From Tanytarsus gracilentus (taxonomy: Eukaryota > Arthropoda > Insecta > Diptera > Chironomidae): 64,000 nucleotides of DNA. Each line of letters begins with the position of its first letter. Within the stretch, counting starts at the first letter, position 1. Shown here one piece after another: positions 23,312-36,736 of this stretch. The stretch spans positions 11,459,501 through 11,523,500 of the forward strand of contig JAXRKN010000045.1 in assembly GCA_038502055.1 (NCBI GenBank), given 5' to 3'. The notes under the pieces are model-generated. The model had not been told where the DNA came from and did no database searches. It saw nothing but the letters and a program-made list of their open reading frames with translations. Position numbers and translations under genes: made by a program.

Positions 23312-23884
23312 ATATATTGCATTACATCGCATGATTTGCTCCATTAGAAGCTCTCTCATCTCCTCTCGGTGTATGATTCAATTTCAATAATATCGAAGTG
23401 TAATTGAAGTTTTGCTACCGATTCTGATTTTGCGATTTGTCGGCATAAAAACACAGAAAATGCTTGATTGAATTAAGCAAATAAGATTTTTAACTAAATT
23501 AAAGTTTTAAATTCCGTTAAATTGTTTAAAATAAATCGTAAATTTGAACAGGAAGTGACGGATGGAGATTGCATTAGAAAATGATTGAATCCGACACAAA
23601 ACTCAGCTCAAACCTTCCTCCAGTTCCCTAAAAAGTTCAAACTCATCATTTCATTCTCAAATTTCTAAGCATGATTGATCATCGCAATGCATTTTTCGCA
23701 CTACATAAAAAGACAAATTTCTTTCGCTCGCATTTTGTGAAACTGAAAAATAAACATCATAAATCAAAAAAATTATTTTATTAACAATTTTCTCTCACTG
23801 CTCGATGGAGAGAGAAAAAAGAGTCATGGAATGTGATTATTACAAGTCAATCGTGACTCGACAGAATATCCCATCACTCTTACC
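23312..23884 (+). repeat. Inverted duplication L3 (left copy)
   Basis: 573 bp matching the reverse complement of 36737-37309, equal in length and about 98 percent identical by eye. Its partner lies only 300 bp upstream of the knirps-family start codon. Confidence 0.92.
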
Positions 23885-26800
23885 TTCATGAATCTCCTCT
23901 TGTGCTATATTGACTCAAAATAAATGCGAGTGATTGATTTGACGGTACAAATTGGAAATGAAAAGGCTATTAGTGACAATGTTGCCGAGAGAAGTTCAAT
24001 TGAATGGGAGAGAAATGTTCAGTGAAAGTGAAAATGAGCGTCAATTGCTATTAAGTTGCATCTAATTGCTAAGCAATGTAACGGAAATGCGTTCATCGTG
24101 TGTCCATGCTTCAGTTGTTCTCGAGAGACTTTGCTCGTTATAAAAAAAATAAAAATAAGAGTTTTGCAACATTTGTTCCATTGTTGAGTTCGAAATGGAA
24201 ATTGCTCAATCGGCTCTGTGTCAACTTTTGATTTCATTTCCCTGAAGATCACCTGCGAATGAATCATTTTGTGTCACGTGGAGTTTATGAGCAAATTTTT
24301 ATAATTTACCGCTCTAGGCTGAGAGCACTCAATAAATTAAAGGCGATTCATTAATAAGTCTTGTCAACAACAAACTCAATGCAATAATTTTCACATACTA
24401 ATTTTCTGAAATATATATTTTTTTTTATGACTGCTAAAAGCAATTCCGACTCGCGCTCTTATAACGAGTTGTTGTGGCAATATGGCATTTTTTTTGTAGA
24501 TCAAACTGAAGCGAGCCGAGATGCTATAAAAGTTTTATAATTAAAATTAAATCCCTGGCTCCGCATACCACCATGAGAGGTTAAGATAAGTCGCAGTGGT
24601 GCTTCATATCGACAGAAATTATTTTATTTACAAAATTTTTCGTAAAAATATATTTGTTTACATTTTAATTTAGTCAAAAAAATATTTGTTCAAAAAAATA
24701 TTTGTTTACATTTTAATAAATTTCCTCAAAATGTCCATCCCTCTTTTTGTTTCTACCCAATCTATAGCACATCGTACTTATTCTACATTCTCATATATGT
24801 TCTCAAAACCTCTCGAAGATCTCTTTTTTTCAAAAGATCATCTTTAGCAAAAATAAACACTAAATGAGGGAAGACAAGTGAACGCCTCTCAATTTTTAAA
24901 TTGAATTAAGTTTTTTTGCTCATAAATTGTGAAACATCGAAGAAGAAGAAAATAAACTCGATGCATATTGGAAATCGACTGATCATCGCTACATTCGATC
25001 GTCACTAGCTATGGACGGAGTCGTTGTAAGGTGTTTGCTCACTATATCAGATTGTACACACACAATCTATTCATCTTATTCGAGTAATGCCCCTAAGATG
25101 TACACTCTCAATTGCCTTATCGAAAATGAACGTATCAAAGAGCATTAAATCAAATATAGCCACACGTAATATATATCGCCGGTTCGATATAGCAATTAAC
25201 TCTCTCGGCTCGCTCGCTCGACAATAATATCTCTAGTACATAAAGAGATGTTGATTTCAAATTTATTTTTGTAATTTTTACTATATTCTCAATTTTATAT
25301 TATTTGTTATAACTTATAAATAACATATCGAGGCGTATATGACCGGACAGTGAAGTCTCTCTGAGAAAATTATTTAAAGTTTTAAATATTTTTTGCAGTC
25401 CAGATTCCGTTGTGTTCTCTCATAAATTCTTAATCTTATTTAAAAGAGAAAATCTTAAAAGTTTGAGAATTTTAAAGACACAAATGAGAGAAATTAAAAT
25501 AAAATTGAGAGCTCAAGACAGAAAATAATTTAAATTGAGAGAAAATTTCAAAATTCTAATTTTCGTTTCTTCAGAGACTTCACTGTATCTTAACGGGCAT
25601 CAACAATAGTGAGAGGAGATGAGCAAAAAGACGAGAAGATATGACTGAAAAAAAATATGCGGATAAACTTGAAAAGGCAGAAATTGATGAGATGAGTGAG
25701 AAAAAAATAGGTGGATGTGTCGTGACCCTGTGAACTCTAACCTGAAATTATACTTTCAAGATATGTATAAACCTACACGTCCACTAAAGCCATCACCCTG
25801 CTCTATGCAACGACATGGCAATATAATTCGGTATTGGGAACATCATCGCTGTCATCTGACATCTCATCTCTATGTAAATCGCTGTCGTGCACATGCCAAG
25901 CGAAATAAATATACAAGAAAAGACTCTTCAGTTTTTCATTAGACAATCATCAACGCTCTTCTCGCTCAATGGACAGTGAAACACTTGAGAAATTGCTTTG
26001 TGATATATTAACATATATTTATATCAAATATCACATGTGATATTTTTACACCTGCGATGCTCGAACTCTCTTTTCTTATTTTTCATTAAGGCACTTTTGA
26101 CGTGCGCATCAAATTAATTTTGAGGGAGTGAGAGCGAGGAGTTCAATATCAGGTTCCATTCATTTCACACGGGTTTTAAATTATTATATTTTTTGTCATA
26201 ACTTTTATTTCATCTTCTTGTAATGCGTTGCATAAAAATAGCTATTTTATGATTAACCTCTATCACATGTTTATGAAAGTGTGTGCAATATGAACCTTCA
26301 TCACCAGCTAAAATGTTCACACCTTACAATTACTGACTTTTTTCTGCTTCGTTATTAAGCTTTTTGTGTGTCATCCAGAAATGGTAAACTGTAAAATGTA
26401 ATGTGTGAGATTTGAGACTTCCTGGATTGTAAAAGAAGAAGATTTTTTGCTCTCTTAAACATTTTCAATTAAATTTTAAAGTTAATTATCATGAGAAAAT
26501 TATTTTTTCCTTGAATCCTCGGTTAAGTAATTAAAACCGAAAACAATTTAAATAAATATAAAAGTGTTAATTATTTTTTTGTAAGAGTTTAAGAAGAAAA
26601 AAGTTATGATATCATCGCATAATATTTTATTTATCAAAATTCCTCCTTCCTTATAATCGCCATGCGATCGCGAGAGTGTTTGAGTCCGGCGAATAAATTA
26701 TCAAACACTGTGAGATATTTAACTTCGAACTGGTCCCATATTAAATTTCAATATTTCATTTTGTTGTTCACACACGACATCAACAAAAAGATTTAAATCG

Positions 26801-27534
26801 CATGGTGCTTTATCAACTCACTCGATATTATTTTTAACGTGCGGTGCTGATGAAGATCGCACAAGAGAGGCTCTTTTTTTGGAATAATTTCTTGAAGACT
26901 CAATTTGTGTGAAAATGTCGAGTGTCAATTCGCGGTTGATAACGCGTGTGAGATGTCGAACATGTGTCCAGTAAGGCAAAGCTAATCACTCTCTCGCAAA
27001 TTTATTCAGTCGTGGAGTGAAAAACAGATTATTTAAATGCTTCACCTCCTTTTTGGTGTTGATTTCGTGAGAGCCATGCTCGAGGTTCGAATGAAATCCG
27101 TGTGCGCTTGAGACACCAAGAAGTTGTCACACAAAAAAAAAGAAGGTTAATTTGCATTTGAATTCAAGCGATCAGAAGTAATGGATTGCTAATAAAGGCG
27201 TAGAAATTTTTTACAGTCTTAATTATTGCCTAAGAAATAAATTTTAATTTGACACTCACAAGTGAATACGTTAGAGCTATTAAGCGATAGAATATTAAAA
27301 TGTGGGCATCAATTTAACATTTAACACTTTATAATAGATTGCAAAATATTTTGAGCAAAAACGATTAAATTAATTTTAAACAGTGATAACATGTTTTTTA
27401 ATTAAAATAGGTTTTATTTTTTTAATTAGGTAAAGAAAATTTAGTTCTTAATTGAAAGTATTTCAGCTCTTTTTAGGAAACATTTGTAAATTCCCTAAAG
27501 CTGAAAATCTAATTTTTTTTCAATTTCATAAATG
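23885..27534. other. Gene desert, part 3
   Basis: No convincing gene. A short direct repeat of CAAAAAAATATTTGTT occurs around 24670-24710. Otherwise AT-rich DNA with no recognised structure. Confidence 0.45.
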
Positions 27535-27542
27535 CATTTAAT

Positions 27543-27704
27543 CCTGCGTGGGACATGACCAAATATTACCGTTAAAATTCAAAAAATCCTCATACAAATA
27601 AAATTTAAATCTCGGCTTCAACGTTTTTTCAATAGACAATTGTATACAAAAAGTATACTTTTATTTAAATTTACGGCTTCAACGGTTTTCATGTCCCACG
27701 CAGG
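27543..27704. mobile_element. 162 bp MITE with 8 bp target duplication
   Basis: Perfect 15 bp terminal inverted repeats CCTGCGTGGGACATG enclose an AT-rich core. CATTTAAT is duplicated exactly outside both ends (27535-27542 and 27705-27712). Inside, CGGCTTCAACG occurs twice in direct orientation. An 8 bp target duplication points to the hAT (or P/Merlin) groups; the terminal bases do not decide between them. Confidence 0.9.
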
Positions 27705-27712
27705 CATTTAAT

Positions 27713-28517
27713 AAATTATTTTGGAAATAAAAATAAAAATCTCAGACTAATTTTTGCGTTACGGAATTTTTGCATGTTTCCTGCTAAAACAATAAGTTCA
27801 ATGTTTCACTTTCCAATCGTTTCGAAAAAGTATAATGACAATGTACATATTTTTAAGATAAATTGAGGAATCGAACCTAATTCTGAACTCAATATTTTAA
27901 TATCTAAACTTTTTAATCTTTCTATAACATGATTTTAAATCATTTTTAAACTCGTTACAAAATAAGCCACAAATGAGTCATGCCACACACATAATTTCTT
28001 CTTTCCGTAAGTTCAAATAAATTTCGCCCTCAAGTACAAAGAACAAAGCACAGCTAAAATGAAAGCATGTGAAATGTAATGTATGTGTGCCTTATGATCG
28101 CATAAGAGAAAGAAAACTTTTCAATCTAATTTTACAGGCGCAGCAGGAGATTAAAAATGAAATCAGAAATTAGTTAACAGATATCTTCGCCTCGTGTGGT
28201 GAGTGAAACGTCAAAAAAATTCTCTTCTCTCTCGTGATATCATTAGACGATATAGCAAGAGGAGAGAAATGGGGCATTTCTTGAGACAAATTTAACCTCG
28301 AGAGAGTTCAATGTAAAATTGTGTGCGGAGAGGTTGAATTGACGGTTAATGTTTTATTACTTTATTAGCTCGATATTATGTGAAGCGGCTGTAATTCGAC
28401 TTAATTTGCTCATATCTAATTCCGCAACATGCATGCACAATGAAAATATAATAATAATGATGATGGCCCATAATGCACTCTCTAGCCATGGGATTGAGAT
28501 GATGAGAGTTCACGAAC
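27713..28517. other. Gene desert, part 4
   Basis: Nothing recognised apart from a minus-strand B-box-like motif (GGTTCGATTCC) at 27867-27877. Confidence 0.4.
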
Positions 28518-28957
28518 TCGCTCTGGAATAGATCACGACACTAACGTGTCATCACGCGCTGATCCTTCATCAATGTCGTCATGGACTCTGACATATTCAG
28601 TGTGAGCTCATCACTGTTAATATCATTAGAGAGAAATTATGATGGGAAGTTTTTTTGTTGATCTCAATCGTGCTCTATCCGCTCTATGTGATGTGAGGCA
28701 CATTACTCTTGCTGTTCACATGACTTGTCCGTTTCCATTTCGCCTTTTTGCAGTAAAATCATATTTTTTTCGTGCCTTTGAGCACATTGCGGCCGAGCAT
28801 ATCATCACAATTGCTGAGATAGAAAGAAGTTCCCATGAAAGTGATGATTGAGGAAACAGATCTGATGATTTTTCTCTCTTTTGTACTTTTCAGCATAGTC
28901 AGCGAAATTGTTATTTTCATATAACCGCTAAATAGCGATTTAATTATTGATTTATCT
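28518..28957 (+). repeat. Inverted duplication L4 (left copy)
   Basis: Matches the reverse complement of 48942-49363 with a few substitutions and several indels. The left copy carries an extra palindromic insert, GACACTAACGTGTC, near 28535; the right copy has about 12 bp extra (CGTCATTCGCTC). More diverged than L2 and L3. Confidence 0.87.
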
Positions 28958-31900
28958 CTAAATCGTCTTTCTCGACTTTGTTCACTGCTCGTGTAATTAT
29001 TGTTGTTGCCTCACAATACAAATTGATGCGCGCGCACAAATCTTGAATGAAAAGAGTCGGTTTAATCGCTAGCAGTCCGGCTTATGTTCAATCATCATCA
29101 TTTATAAGTCAAGCAATTTGTTACAGTTTTTCCTTAATTGGATCAAAAGTCATTTAAGTCGCATTTGCTACAGTTTTTGGCGAAATAGAGAATGGAGTAA
29201 GGGAAGAAGAGCAAAATGTAATTTTGTATCCTGATATTTAAAAAAACTAGAATGTCTAAATTTGGCAAGCCGCAAATAATTTGAAAAATTTTAATCATTC
29301 AAAAATCGCATCTTAAAAATTCCTAAAACAAGTTTTCATTCGCACAACTTGATGCCGATCGCTGAGACTAAATCGCAAATGAAATCCATATTAATTGAAA
29401 CATCAACTTGCTCCACGCTCGTCTACGTTCTTGAGATTTTTATTTCCTCATATTATTTCACGCTTGCCAAGAATATTTTTCCTCACTGAAGAAGGAATTT
29501 TTTTCTCTCCAATTGCGAAAAAAAGCATAAATGCATAAGTTAGCATTCTTGAGGAGAGACGAGAGGAATGTTTTTTTTTGATAATAAATTTTATTGCACT
29601 TTTCATTAGTTTCGCTGTTGTTGAACATGATATCTGCCTTATGAAGTTGTTTCAATGTTAACCTAATCACACGAGATATGTAGTACAGCGTTCTGAACAT
29701 TACAGGTCTTTTATTCCCTCTCATCGTCGAATATCGTATCGTTCGCTTGACTGAGTGCATTCGGAGTCAGCGAGAGAGAGAGAAAAAAGTTGTGTAGTTC
29801 ATAATTAGTTTTATAGATTGCAAATTAAAGAAAATGCTCATCATTTCATCGTCGAGTTGAATATATACATTCACATGAGTGGATCGTGGATAATCCTCAG
29901 TAATGTACACATCAGTCTATTAATTGCCGTGGCTTAAGTATTAATTAAACATATTATTAATTAATGGCAACGATTTTAATGTGAAATAAATTTATTTTCC
30001 GCACTCAAAACTTGTTTGCGATTAGATTTGTGGTGAAGAAAGCCATGTTAGCTAATGAGTTGAAACGATGCTGATTGTTAAAAGAATTTTCAGGATTAAA
30101 ATGTTAAAGTTTATCTTAATGATCTTTTATGGTTTTTTAATTAAAAAAATTCCTTAAAAGTTTTAATTTCACCATTTCTTAAGTTTAAGAAATTTGTAAA
30201 AAAATTACTAAAATTTCCAGCTCAAAGTTAAATTAAATTAACGCTAATTAATTTTGAGGTTAAATTTAAACTGTCAATATTATTTGTTGAAGTTTTCAAT
30301 AAACATTTATAAAAAATAACAAAAGCTCTAAAATTCAACATATTTGCGATATTCCGAAACACTTTTCGTTCATTACAAAGCAAATTAACAAGAATATAAA
30401 ATTAATTAAGTGGATTTCAGGATGAGATTCTTAAAATTGTTTACATTTGTGTTCAACTTTTATATTTTTTTTCTCGAGAAAATTTATTTGACCATTTTCA
30501 GTCTTAAGTGCAATTCTCATTTGCCAACACTTCATTACCTCCCTTAATTATACTTGTTAACCAGAAAATCGTTAAATGCGTGAAGCTGAATTAATCCCGC
30601 AATTAATTTCACCGCCGAAAATTTCTCTCGAATCCAATATAATTATGCGAGCATGTTGCGTAGGCGAATTTTGAACATTTTATTGTCTCCCACGGCTTTC
30701 GATCGTAATTCATACTTTGGTTGATGATGAGCTAACAGCGCTGTCAACTCTCACTATCGTCAATTAATAATTTTTTACAACATCTCTACCTCGAAAAAAG
30801 ACTAATTTGTGGTCATTACTGGACGAAAAAATGCCAGAATTTAATGACGGGCATCTCACGTGGTCGCAATCTATAAAGTTATCGGGCCGCAAATTAAGCC
30901 TTAAATCGACATTAAATTCACGCCATGCACCACTCCGATTTGATAATTTATTGAAATTGCATTAATCATCAAAATGCATCCGAGAGGAATGTTCGCCGTT
31001 TGCTCGTGCATTGATGTCTTTCTCAGAATCGCTCTCGCATCAGATATGAAATCGTTGATGATGATGACGGGCAGTGATGAATGATCAAATGTTTCACCCA
31101 TTTGCTGCACTTCATCTAAAGTAAGTCATTACAATTCGCAACAAGACATCTGAAATGCAAAAGGAGAAAAATCCTCCGTCAAGGGTTGGAGAATTAAAAA
31201 ATTACAAAGCAAACTTTGAAAAGTAAAGATTAAAAATTTGAACAGGAAAAATACGTTACAATAATTTAAATCAAAAAATACGTTATGAATATTTTTTAAA
31301 ACTTAATAAATTTAAAAGCGAAAAATACGTTAAAAATTTAAGTTGCTTAAAAATCTCAAAACACCCCTAAAAAATTTGCAACCCCTGGTAAGCAAAAATC
31401 TGAAAGAAGGTGGAAAGAAAAGCAAAAAGTGCATAACTCGAGCGCACTTTTCTTCTTCATCTGATTGCCTAGTCTCTAATTTATCTCTGCAACAGCTTTC
31501 ATGATCTTTCAACTTATTATCCATTAATTATTTGGCTTCATTTTGCACTCACTCGCGAGTCTCTCGTGCACTAACTGACATCTTGTTAATATCTTCAAAC
31601 AAGCACATCTCAAAAGGATGAATGTGAGATTTTTTTCCTCCTCTTATAATATAATTAAAGCGAAATGACCTTAAAAGCATAGCTCCTCTGTGTTGCTGTG
31701 TGCACACAACAAATCTCTCTCTCAAAATGTTAATTAACTTCTTCTATTCCCTAAGTGCTGCCTGTTGCTGCTGTCGTCATCATCAATTGCCTTATGAATG
31801 AAAATGGTTCATGAAAATGTCAAGCGTTAAAGTGTGAATCAATTTGATTGTTTTTCTCTGCGCTTTGATAAATCTTTTGTGTGAAAATTAATCAAAAATG

Positions 31901-33818
31901 AAACAACATACGTTAAGTTAAATTTTATGGAAACAACAAAAAATCTAAATTTTTAAAATTTCTGTCTTTAAGTTTCCAAAATTTCATTCACAAATTTCAC
32001 TTCACAAAAAATCTTTTATCGCCATATTTTTTGTCTTCTTCAGAAGCACCATATTTTATTTAAAGTAAGACAAATGACATCACCTCATCGTCGTCGCTGT
32101 CGTGATACATTTCAGAGTCATTCAGAAACACTCAGACGTAAAAAAATTACTTAACAATAACTCATCATTCCTTAAAATCTGTCACAACATGTTGCTTTAG
32201 TAATTTTTTTTTTCTCTTTCGAATCCCACTCGACGTGGGCACCAGTAAGCGGCAATAAAAGAGCTCAAATTGAATTTAATTCTGCCAATAAAATGCCGCC
32301 TTACATTTTTGCGATCTAGATATTGCACAAAATGCACTCGATTGCATAATATTTTAACTGATTTATTATTCAATGTAACAGCAACAATTGAAGAATATCG
32401 CAGTGCAACAGAAGAGAATTACATTCGTCAATCGATGATGTAAATTCCGACAGAAGGTTTCGAAACAAGTGAACTTGGAGTGAAGAAGAAAATTTGCATT
32501 TTTTTATGCTTAAAATTCATCACGTGCAACTGAATCGGTGCTCGGTGATCTGAAAAAATAAAGATTTAGCTGCAAAAGTTGCAAGAACACGAGAATTTTT
32601 TTTATTTCACGAATTTTTCTTTATTGATCAATTTTTGTCTTTCATCATTGCGAACTTATGCATAAAAATAAAATACTGGCACTAGAAAATAGAGAAAAAT
32701 TTATAACTAAACTATTCTACAACTTTGTGTGATAAATTGTGTGACGATTGTCATATGTGAGTGCTCTCATTGCAAAATTTTGTATTTTTATCTTTCCCAA
32801 ATTTTAAGAAAATTTTTTGGTGGGAAATCTGAAGTGATTTTTTAATAATTTACAATTACACTTCTAGGTCCTTTCAACTTTTTCTTCTGAGTCATGCTTG
32901 GTACTTTGTGAATATTTCACGCATAAAATTAATTAATTTAGATTTTTGATGGTTTTTGAAAAAATAAACGAGAGCAAGATTAAATTCTTCAGCTTTTGAA
33001 TTTCAAAGATATGAAATCAAATTTTTTGAGGATCAAATGTGATTCAAATGTTAAGGTTCACACTTTGTGATTATTTAAGATTCAAATTTTGACTTTCGAT
33101 AAAGTTATTTTTACAAATCAAATTTTATCTTTGAGGTTCAAATTTTGATCTTCAATAAAACTTGAGTTTTAATGTTTTTGAGCTTATCTTTCAAAGTTTA
33201 ACCATTTTGTAGATTTTAATTTTAAAAATGAAAAATTCTGAAAATTTTAAAACGTAATTTTGAACTTTTATCTTTTAAATTTCCAGGAAATTTTAATTTT
33301 TCTTCTTTTTAGTTTAATTCACTAAGAAATTAAAATTAATCAACTCTAAACTAAACTTTTTAAAAGATTTCCGCTCTGGAAGAACTTTTTAACAATTTTA
33401 AGCTTTGTGTGTAAAAAAAGAACTTCCTCAAAACTCTTCACAGTCACTCTCACCTTGATTAAAAAACCAGATTCTCTTGTAACGGAAGAATCAGATTCAC
33501 TCAATCTAGAAGAATTTAATTTTTCGTGATTTAATAAGAAATCCTCGCTAATGCTCTCGTTATTGTCTGAATGATATTAACATATGTGTGTGGATGAACA
33601 AGAAAAATATTGTTTCAATGAAAATATAATAAAATGCCAAAGAGTCAACAAAACGAGCAAAAAAATATTTAATATTACACCTCATCATCATCAAGTCATA
33701 TCTTTCCACTTGATTTTTTTCTCACCACATATACATAAACTTCCTCATTATTCACATAAACAGACGGCGAAGAAGATTTTTGCTAAGCAACACAAAAAAA
33801 AACATTTTTAATAAAACC
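28958..33818. other. 3' flank of the knirps-family gene
   Basis: No convincing gene. It contains the 3' untranslated region of the minus-strand receptor gene, whose end I cannot place: no clear polyadenylation signal is seen in the first several hundred bases after the stop. Confidence 0.4.
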
Positions 33819-36434
33819 TTAAACTTTTGTAGTTAAATCTAACGGTGCGGCCAAGTGCAATTTTCTACGCTTCAATTCCACTTCATATTCATCGCTCTTG
33901 TCATCGATGAACGTACGATGATGATGATGTCTATACCTTTCGTCTTCTTCAGATTCAGTACATCCATTCATTCGCTGCTGCTGCTTGCCATCATCCTTCA
34001 TGCCACGACAATGAATTGTCTTTCTACTATTATTATTATTTTTGTTATTGTTATTCACTACTTTATGATCGATGCTGCTGCTGCTGCTCGAATCATTGTC
34101 GGAATTGTTGCCATTCACGGTAAAATTATCTGATGGATTGTTTGTTTTGGCTTTATAATAGTTGTGATTTATATCATCAGATTTGGTGCTGCTTCCGCTC
34201 TTCATACTCAAATCAATCGGATTATTTTCGCCGCTGATCATCAAGCGAGGCGATTTTGGTGAGCGAGGCGGTGTCAGCACCTCGTCACTCTCATTATTCA
34301 TATCAATATCCTCTTCATCTTCATCGTCCGAGTGATGATTACGGCTTGGCGGTGAATTTGATCTCTTTGGTATTTTTGTCGTGGACAATAGGGAACTTGC
34401 GGAGAATGAGAGGTGTTTCCGTTGAACTTCAGCTGCCGCGGCCGCAACTTCCATGAGCGTTTCGGAGAAGTGACGTTTGGCAGCTTTCCTCTCGGCCTCA
34501 TCACGCTCACTATTGATCGGTGACTTTGACGGCAGTTCCGTGGTGGTGGTTTTGAGGAGACCTTGTTGGACTTGTTGCTGCAGGAGATGATGATTCTGCT
34601 CGTAGAGGGCATTGTGATAGCTCGAGAATAGAAAGTGCGTGGGTGGTGGCAGAAAACCGGGCGGTGGCATGAGTGGAAAACTCGCGAACGGCAACGGTAG
34701 AAACAAGTCTTTGTTTAATGCCAGCGCAGATGGCTGTTGATGCAATTGTGCTTGCATATTTGGTACATGCTTATTGTTACTCGACTGCGACTGCTGCTTA
34801 AGTAGATTTCTTTTATCACCAATTTCAATGGAGCTATCTGAGTTGTGACTATCGGGCGAACTAATCGAGGGCGATGACGCTGCGGCTGGATGCTGCTTTG
34901 CATATTCATCCAATCTCAGCATCATCATTTCCTCTTTTGTACATGTTGGCGGTCTCGAAAAAATGCTCGTCGAATACGATGGATGTCGCATGAGATTTAG
35001 AGAGTTGGGTGAAAGTGGTGGCGGCGGTTTCGGGTGACATCCGTTGTTGTGTGACGCGGCCTGATGAGCTTGCGCTTGTTGCTGTTGCTCTTGAAGAAGA
35101 CAGTGAATTTTGAACCAATTTGAACGGCGTCCATAACGTGAGCCACTCTTCGACATACCAACTAGCAAACATTTCCGCAGTCGACATGCCTTACATGCCG
35201 TCCTATTCTTTTTGTTAATTATGCATTCACCGTTATTTTTACACTCCGATATTGACGATAGATTGTTGTAGGATCGACCAAAGAATGACTGTTTGTGGAC
35301 AGAAAAGAGAGAAAAAGAAAATTAAATAAATTAATTAGTGAATCAATGAAATCAAAAGTTTTTGTGTGTAAGCAAGTGACGGACATTTAAAAATTTAAAT
35401 TTCCCGCACTTTTTTTAATTAATTTAATTTAATTATTTTTAGTATAAACAAATTCTCAAATGACTCCACTTGGTCGTGCGACACAGAATTTTTTATTCAA
35501 AAAAAACTATTTAATCGAGATTGAGCAATTTCCATTTCGAATTCAACAATGGGTAGAAAAAAATGTTGCAAAACGCTTAATGAGCATTCGCAATGCAGAG
35601 AGTCTCTCTTGAGAATTAACTGAAGCATAAAAGTAAACTTTAGTCGAACGCATTTCCGTTACAAATTGCCAATTTTTTTTTTGTTTTCAATTCTTCTCTT
35701 TTTTTTGCTCAATGACTCGACGCAAATGTTTCATAAAAACGGAAAATTGATCAATATTTAATTTTCTACAAAACGATATGTACCGAAGACTCAACAATGA
35801 CTTGGCGCAAACGAGAGTGAACGTTGATAATTTTATTTTTGTTGAGAATGAGAGACAGAAAGAATTTTCTTGAGTAATTGTGATTGGAATTTGATTGATC
35901 ACTCTTGTCGGAGTTTTTCTGTTTTTGGCACTGAACAAAGGCGAATTTGTTTGCTCTTGGCGATGACTGTGAATGAGTCGAGCGAATAATTTTTTTAAAT
36001 ACGTTAAATTTCTTCATTTCTCAAAATGTCAAATGAATCTTATTAAAATTCGTGTGAGTGTTAATCGCTCAAAATCTCATCACTTCACATCACTCATCGC
36101 ACTTAATAAATTGACGCTTTTGATCTCATTTCGTGGGTGAAAAGAGTGTCAAATGCTGCACCTCCAAAAGCACCGTTTATGGCATTAAAGTGCAGGAAGG
36201 AGATTCTCACAGACGGCACAACTTAATTGAATTCAAATATTATGCAATATGATGTGTGCATAATTTTAGCTCTAGAATATGGCAGATTTGTCATATGTGA
36301 GAAGATGCGAGCGCACCCAAGTCTTATTATCGTTGAAGTCATATTTAAATAATTACCTTGCAGCCTTCGCATGTGAAAGCGCCGAAATGAAATCCTGCTG
36401 CTGGCTCCCCGCAAACCTTACACTGCTGGTTCAT
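33819..36434 (-). CDS. Knirps-family orphan nuclear receptor (NR0A; knirps/knirps-like/eagle)
   Basis: Two coding exons: 36434-36357 (26 codons) and 35288-33819 (489 codons plus stop), phase 0, 515 residues. Exon 1 is the first zinc finger (Cys 5, 8, 22, 25; P-box E-G-C-K); exon 2 opens S-F-F-G-R-S-Y-N-N, completes the second finger and runs into the Knirps box (S-R-Y-G-R-R-S-N-W-F-K-I-H). There is no ligand-binding domain, as in the whole NR0A group. Two CtBP-type repression motifs are present: P-I-D-L-S-M-K at 383-389, equivalent to the known motif of Drosophila Knirps, and P-L-D-L-T-T-K-V at the extreme C-terminus. The middle is low-complexity (Q, N, S, P, acidic and His runs). An acceptor site abuts the ATG, so at least one non-coding exon lies upstream. 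It is a gap/patterning-type transcriptional repressor; I cannot say which paralogue. Confidence 0.92.
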
Positions 36435-36736
36435 CTGCAACAAAAATGGAATAATTTTTTTATAGTTTCAGTTAACAATAATAAAAAGATTTTATGATCG
36501 AAATATAAAAAAAGAGCACAATGGATCGACGACGACGTGTGAATTTTCTTTCATCCCTCCCCGTATGACTGCCATGTCATCGCGCGCCTTCTTCTTTCAA
36601 AAGAAGACTTTTTAGAAAAGAGATTTTCCATAATTCAATTTGTAACACTGAATCAATCATCGATGTGTATTGGCTCAATTGTTCCGCTCTAAAATGAGGC
36701 AAAAAAATATTAGTTCGAGTCAATACAGCGCACTAT
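36435..36736. other. Intron immediately upstream of the knirps-family start codon
   Basis: The minus-strand sequence ends TTTTTGTTGCAG directly before ATG, a good acceptor, so this is intronic. The 5' exon and promoter could not be located. Confidence 0.6.

Noticed and set aside
28639..28851. 70-codon ORF also seen, altered, in the right copy near 48981-49185
   Set aside because: Part of duplication L4/R4. The two copies differ by indels that break the frame, so the frame is not conserved.
29458..29760. 100-codon minus-strand ORF
   Set aside because: No recognisable motif, low-complexity basic composition, and nothing in context to support a gene.
34022..34135. Plus-strand ORF of 92 codons opposite the knirps-family gene
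   Set aside because: Antisense shadow of low-complexity Asn/Ser/His codons of the real gene.
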